A stretch of 64,000 bases of DNA from PGYR01 sp034670025 (GTDB lineage: Bacteria > Bacteroidota > Ignavibacteria > Kapaibacteriales > UBA2268): positions 124,001 to 188,000 of the forward strand of contig JAXMOE010000005.1 in assembly GCA_034670025.1 (NCBI GenBank), in the 5' to 3' direction. Below are positions 61,549-64,000 of this stretch, piece by piece. The notes below the pieces were generated by a model, which saw only the letters and a list, made by a program, of their open reading frames with translations, was not told the origin of the DNA and made no database searches. The position numbers and the translations under genes were made by a program. Numbering within the stretch: position 1 is the first letter of the stretch; the number at the start of each line of letters is the position of its first letter.

Positions 61549-62581
61549 GGTTCTCAATTATGTTGGTCAGATCACCTTCAACTATTTCCTTCAAGCTGTA
61601 ATTCTTTGCGTCGCCTTCCAAACGGTGGTCGGTAACTCTGTTCTGTGGGTAGTTATAAGTACGGATTTTTGCAGACCTATCGCCAGTGGAGACCATAGTC
61701 TTTCTTTGCGAGGCAATCTCTGCCATTTGCTTTTGCAGCTCTCTCTCATATATTCTTGCTTTCAGGACTTTCAAGGCACGAGCGTGGTTCTTTATCTGCG
61801 AACGCTCATCTTGGCATTCTACTACAATCCCTGTGGGAAGGTGAGTTAACCGAACAGCAGATTCTGTTTTGTTTACGTGCTGCCCACCAGCTCCCGATGC
61901 ACGATAAGTATCTTTCTTTATATCTTTGTCAAGGACTTCCACATCTACATCATCAGCTTCTGGTAATACCACTACTGACGATGCAGAAGTATGCAAACGC
62001 CCTTGCGATTCTGTTTCTGGTACTCTTTGTACTCGGTGTACACCACTTTCGTACTTCAGTGTACCATAAGCATCATCAGCCATAACTTCCATCACTACTT
62101 CTTTGAAGCCACCTTTTTCGCCGTGATTCAATGAGATAATATCATATTTGAATCCCTTTATTTCAAAAAATCTCTCATACATTCTGTACAAATCACCTGC
62201 AAATATCGCAGCTTCATCGCCACCTGCACCTGAGCGAATCTCAACGATACAGTTTTTCATATCGTCAGGGTCTTTCGGAATCAGAAGCACTTTCAGCTCT
62301 TCTTCCATCTGTTCTTGCTCTTCTTTCAGCGATTCATTCTCTTCGTAGGCAAACTCTTTCAGCTCACTACTGACTTCTTTGTCGTTTATAAGCTCATCAT
62401 TTTGCCTAATATCATCTAATATTTTGAGATATTTTTCGCCTGCTGTTACTATTGGTTGCAGGTTTTTGTGTTCCATAGTCACATCGCGGTATCTTTTTCG
62501 GTCATTTACCAAGTCCGGTTCCATTAGCTCTTTGTTGACTTCTTCGTATCGCTCTAATATCGATTCTATTTTCTGATTCAT
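61502..62581 (-). CDS. prfA: Peptide chain release factor 1
   Basis: A 359-residue class I release factor for UAA/UAG. The PxT codon-recognition motif is at residues 188-190 (RVPETESQGRLHTS), which marks RF1 rather than RF2. GGQ (residues 232-234) in RASGAGGQHVNKTESAVRLTH triggers peptide release, and RSGAGGDEAAIFAGDLYRMY is conserved. The last 47 bases are duplicated at 55727. The gene itself is intact. Confidence 0.96.
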   Translation of the reverse strand: MNQKIESILERYEEVNKELMEPDLVNDRKRYRDVTMEHKNLQPIVTAGEKYLKILDDIRQNDELINDKEVSSELKEFAYEENESLKEEQEQMEEELKVLLIPKDPDDMKNCIVEIRSGAGGDEAAIFAGDLYRMYERFFEIKGFKYDIISLNHGEKGGFKEVVMEVMADDAYGTLKYESGVHRVQRVPETESQGRLHTSASSVVVLPEADDVDVEVLDKDIKKDTYRASGAGGQHVNKTESAVRLTHLPTGIVVECQDERSQIKNHARALKVLKARIYERELQKQMAEIASQRKTMVSTGDRSAKIRTYNYPQNRVTDHRLEGDAKNYSLKEIVEGDLTNIIENLHIAERAEILKSGTN

Positions 62582-62688
62582 TGAATTTCCTAATTTTATA
62601 TTTTCACAAATTTAATTATTATTCCACTCGTATCAATGAAATAAAAAATGATTTGGTATTTATTATTATATTTATTAAGTTAGTAACA

Positions 62689-62937
62689 ATGAAAGTAGAT
62701 AATAACATATTAAACGATTACTACAACAGTCCACAAACTGACCCGAGGGTAGAAGCCAACAGGCAAGCCCCTTTGGAAAAGGAAGTGGAAGAAGCACCAA
62801 AAGTAGAAGCACAGAAGGGTTCAAAAGGTCTTCAGAAAGAAGTTCTTGGCATTACCTCGCTTAATCAATCGCAACTTTCTAACAGAGAAACTGCTCAAAA
62901 GCAGCTAAAAAATGGTTATCTTGACATAACTATCTAA
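62689..62937 (+). CDS. Small hypothetical protein
   Basis: An 82-residue hydrophilic protein starting at the ATG at 62689. Upstream codons of the frame are low-complexity AT-rich leader and are left out. It is rich in Glu, Gln, Lys and Asn (EKEVEEAPKVEAQKGSKG, then GITSLNQSQLSNRETAQKQL) and probably disordered or helical. It has no signal peptide, membrane segment or known domain. It is divergent from prfA and convergent with the SRPBCC gene. Codon usage looks real, but I am not certain it is expressed. Confidence 0.5.
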   Translation: MKVDNNILNDYYNSPQTDPRVEANRQAPLEKEVEEAPKVEAQKGSKGLQKEVLGITSLNQSQLSNRETAQKQLKNGYLDITI

Positions 62938-62958
62938 TCTTTTTCTACAAGATTGTCT

Positions 62959-63375
62959 CTATCCTTTTTCTACATAATTCTTAAAATTGTTCAATATTGA
63001 CTGCCAACCAGCTCTTTGTTGTTCATCTGCGTTAGTACCTTCAGCGTCGAATGTTTCTACAACCTCAACATTGTTTCCAGAAGAATTAAATTTAATATCT
63101 ACTTTGCGACCATCTTGCATTTTGTATGAAATTAATTCTTTCTCCTTAACTTCATCATATATTCCTTCAAAGTCAAAACCCATACTGCCGTCTTTCGCTT
63201 TCATTCTACTCGAGAATTTACCGCCAGCTTTCAAATCATTTTCTGCACTGGGGCAACACCACTCATCGCTTGCAAAGTTCCATTTGATAATGTGGTTTGG
63301 TTCAGTCCAGGCTTCCCACACTTTGTCTATATCTGAGTTGATTGTGCATTTCACAGTAATTCTATTGTTTTCCAT
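62959..63375 (-). CDS. SRPBCC/AHSA1-like protein
   Basis: A 138-residue START-like (Bet v1-fold) protein of the activator-of-Hsp90-ATPase homologue group. VKCTINSDIDKVWEAWTEPNHIIKWNFASDEW is the N-terminal family pattern. LKAGGKFSSRMKAKDGSMGFDFEGIYDEV and a final GWQSILNNFKNYVEK helix complete it. Such proteins bind small hydrophobic ligands; the ligand is unknown. Its last helix and GW motif are intact. Confidence 0.88.
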   Translation of the reverse strand: MENNRITVKCTINSDIDKVWEAWTEPNHIIKWNFASDEWCCPSAENDLKAGGKFSSRMKAKDGSMGFDFEGIYDEVKEKELISYKMQDGRKVDIKFNSSGNNVEVVETFDAEGTNADEQQRAGWQSILNNFKNYVEKG

Positions 63376-63552
63376 TCTACTTTTATTTTTTTTATTGTTT
63401 TTTCAGTCATTCATAATATAACATTTTGTGGTCATTAAATTAAATAAATACAATTTGCTCTGGTCAGTTGCTAACAACATTATTGTATATCCAATCTAAT
63501 AATGTTAATTTCGTTATACTATTTTTATGAAATAAAATAAATAAGAGTAATT

Positions 63553-64000
63553 ATGAAATTCGTAACATTTCTCAACTCTGAGAACCAAGAAAGATTAGGA
63601 TTATATATAAACGGTAAAGTTGCAGACTTACAAAAAGCTGGCTTGGAATTAGGAATATCTGTTCCTGCTGACATATTAGAGCTTATGCGTGGTGGCGACG
63701 AAATGACTAACAAAGCACGCGAGATAGAAAGCAAATTGCTCGAATCGAGCTTTGAGTCTGAGAAAGCCAACAAAATGTTAGCTCCAGTACCCCACCCAAC
63801 TTCTTGTCGTGATGCTTATGCTTTTAGGCAACACGTAGCATCGGCAAGAAAGAACAGAGGTGTGGATATGATTCCTGAATTTGACGAATTTCCAATATTT
63901 TACTTCACTAATCACAACGCAGTAATTGGCGAAGGCCCAGTAGAAGTAGAGTTAGACCACTTACACAAATTAGATTTTGAATTAGAGATTGCAGCAGTAG
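63553..64000 (+). CDS. Fumarylacetoacetate hydrolase family protein, N-terminal part (cut by window edge)
   Basis: From the ATG at 63553, 149 codons are open to the window end. MKFVTFLNSENQERLGLY with NGKVADLQKAG is the N-terminal domain of two-domain FAH proteins. SCRDAYAFRQHVASARKNRG and DEFPIFYFTNHNAVIGEG, then LDFELEIAAV, begin the catalytic domain; the E-x-E metal site starts at the very end. It may act in aromatic amino acid or related ring-cleavage pathways. An AGAG box precedes the ATG. Confidence 0.87.
   Translation, partial: MKFVTFLNSENQERLGLYINGKVADLQKAGLELGISVPADILELMRGGDEMTNKAREIESKLLESSFESEKANKMLAPVPHPTSCRDAYAFRQHVASARKNRGVDMIPEFDEFPIFYFTNHNAVIGEGPVEVELDHLHKLDFELEIAAV

Overview
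The window is AT-rich DNA from a flagellated, Gram-negative bacterium of the Bacteroidota/FCB group. At least seven large secreted proteins end in type IX secretion (T9SS) type-A C-terminal sorting domains. Several lipoproteins carry Bacteroidota-style lipoboxes, and a PorE-like OmpA lipoprotein is present. T9SS together with a complete flagellar late-gene set is uncommon in classical Bacteroidetes and is better known from Kapabacteria/Ignavibacteria-like lineages. I infer such an organism but cannot prove it from this window.

Layout. 1-2.7 kb holds an ene-reductase/MarR pair, a fatty acid hydroxylase and ssb. 2.8-6.8 kb is a flagellar late operon on the minus strand (flagellin, fliS, fliD, flaG, a FliT-like protein, a FlgM-like protein) with an almost perfect sigma-28 promoter and a terminator. 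6.8-16.3 kb is accessory: a lipoprotein, a T9SS serine hydrolase, a beta-barrel, two Asp-box T9SS proteins, and an XRE/ImmA pair bounded by direct repeats. Two more flagellins follow (16.4-18.3 kb). 18.6-25.2 kb is a plus-strand envelope cluster: aat, PorE-like OmpA lipoprotein, PBP1A, FAA hydrolase, barrel lipoprotein. 25.5-37 kb alternates large T9SS proteins with a winged-helix membrane protein, a FAD oxidoreductase, a SulP transporter and folC. 37.2-39.6 kb is the conserved prs-rplY-pth block with tRNA-Gln. 40.8-46.4 kb is a tripartite RND efflux operon. 46.6-54.2 kb has dapA with a SpoIIE-type phosphatase, three tandem paralogous lipoproteins, MarC, an amino-acid permease, yciO and clpP. 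54.4-62.6 kb contains rimB-rimK and prfA, separated by about 5.7 kb of T9SS cargo. The right edge has an SRPBCC protein and a truncated FAH hydrolase.

The most striking signal is an exact 47-bp copy (one synonymous difference) of the prfA 3' end, stop codon included. It lies just upstream of rimB, so the T9SS cargo segment sits between two direct repeats, like an element integrated at a gene 3' end. One cargo gene is split by a frameshift. Other structure not explained by genes includes several families of dispersed palindromic repeats with covarying stems, terminators repeated nearly verbatim behind T9SS genes, and a near-identical sorting-domain cassette shared by two otherwise divergent neighbours.

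All assignments come from reading the sequence and recognising families; no database search was possible.
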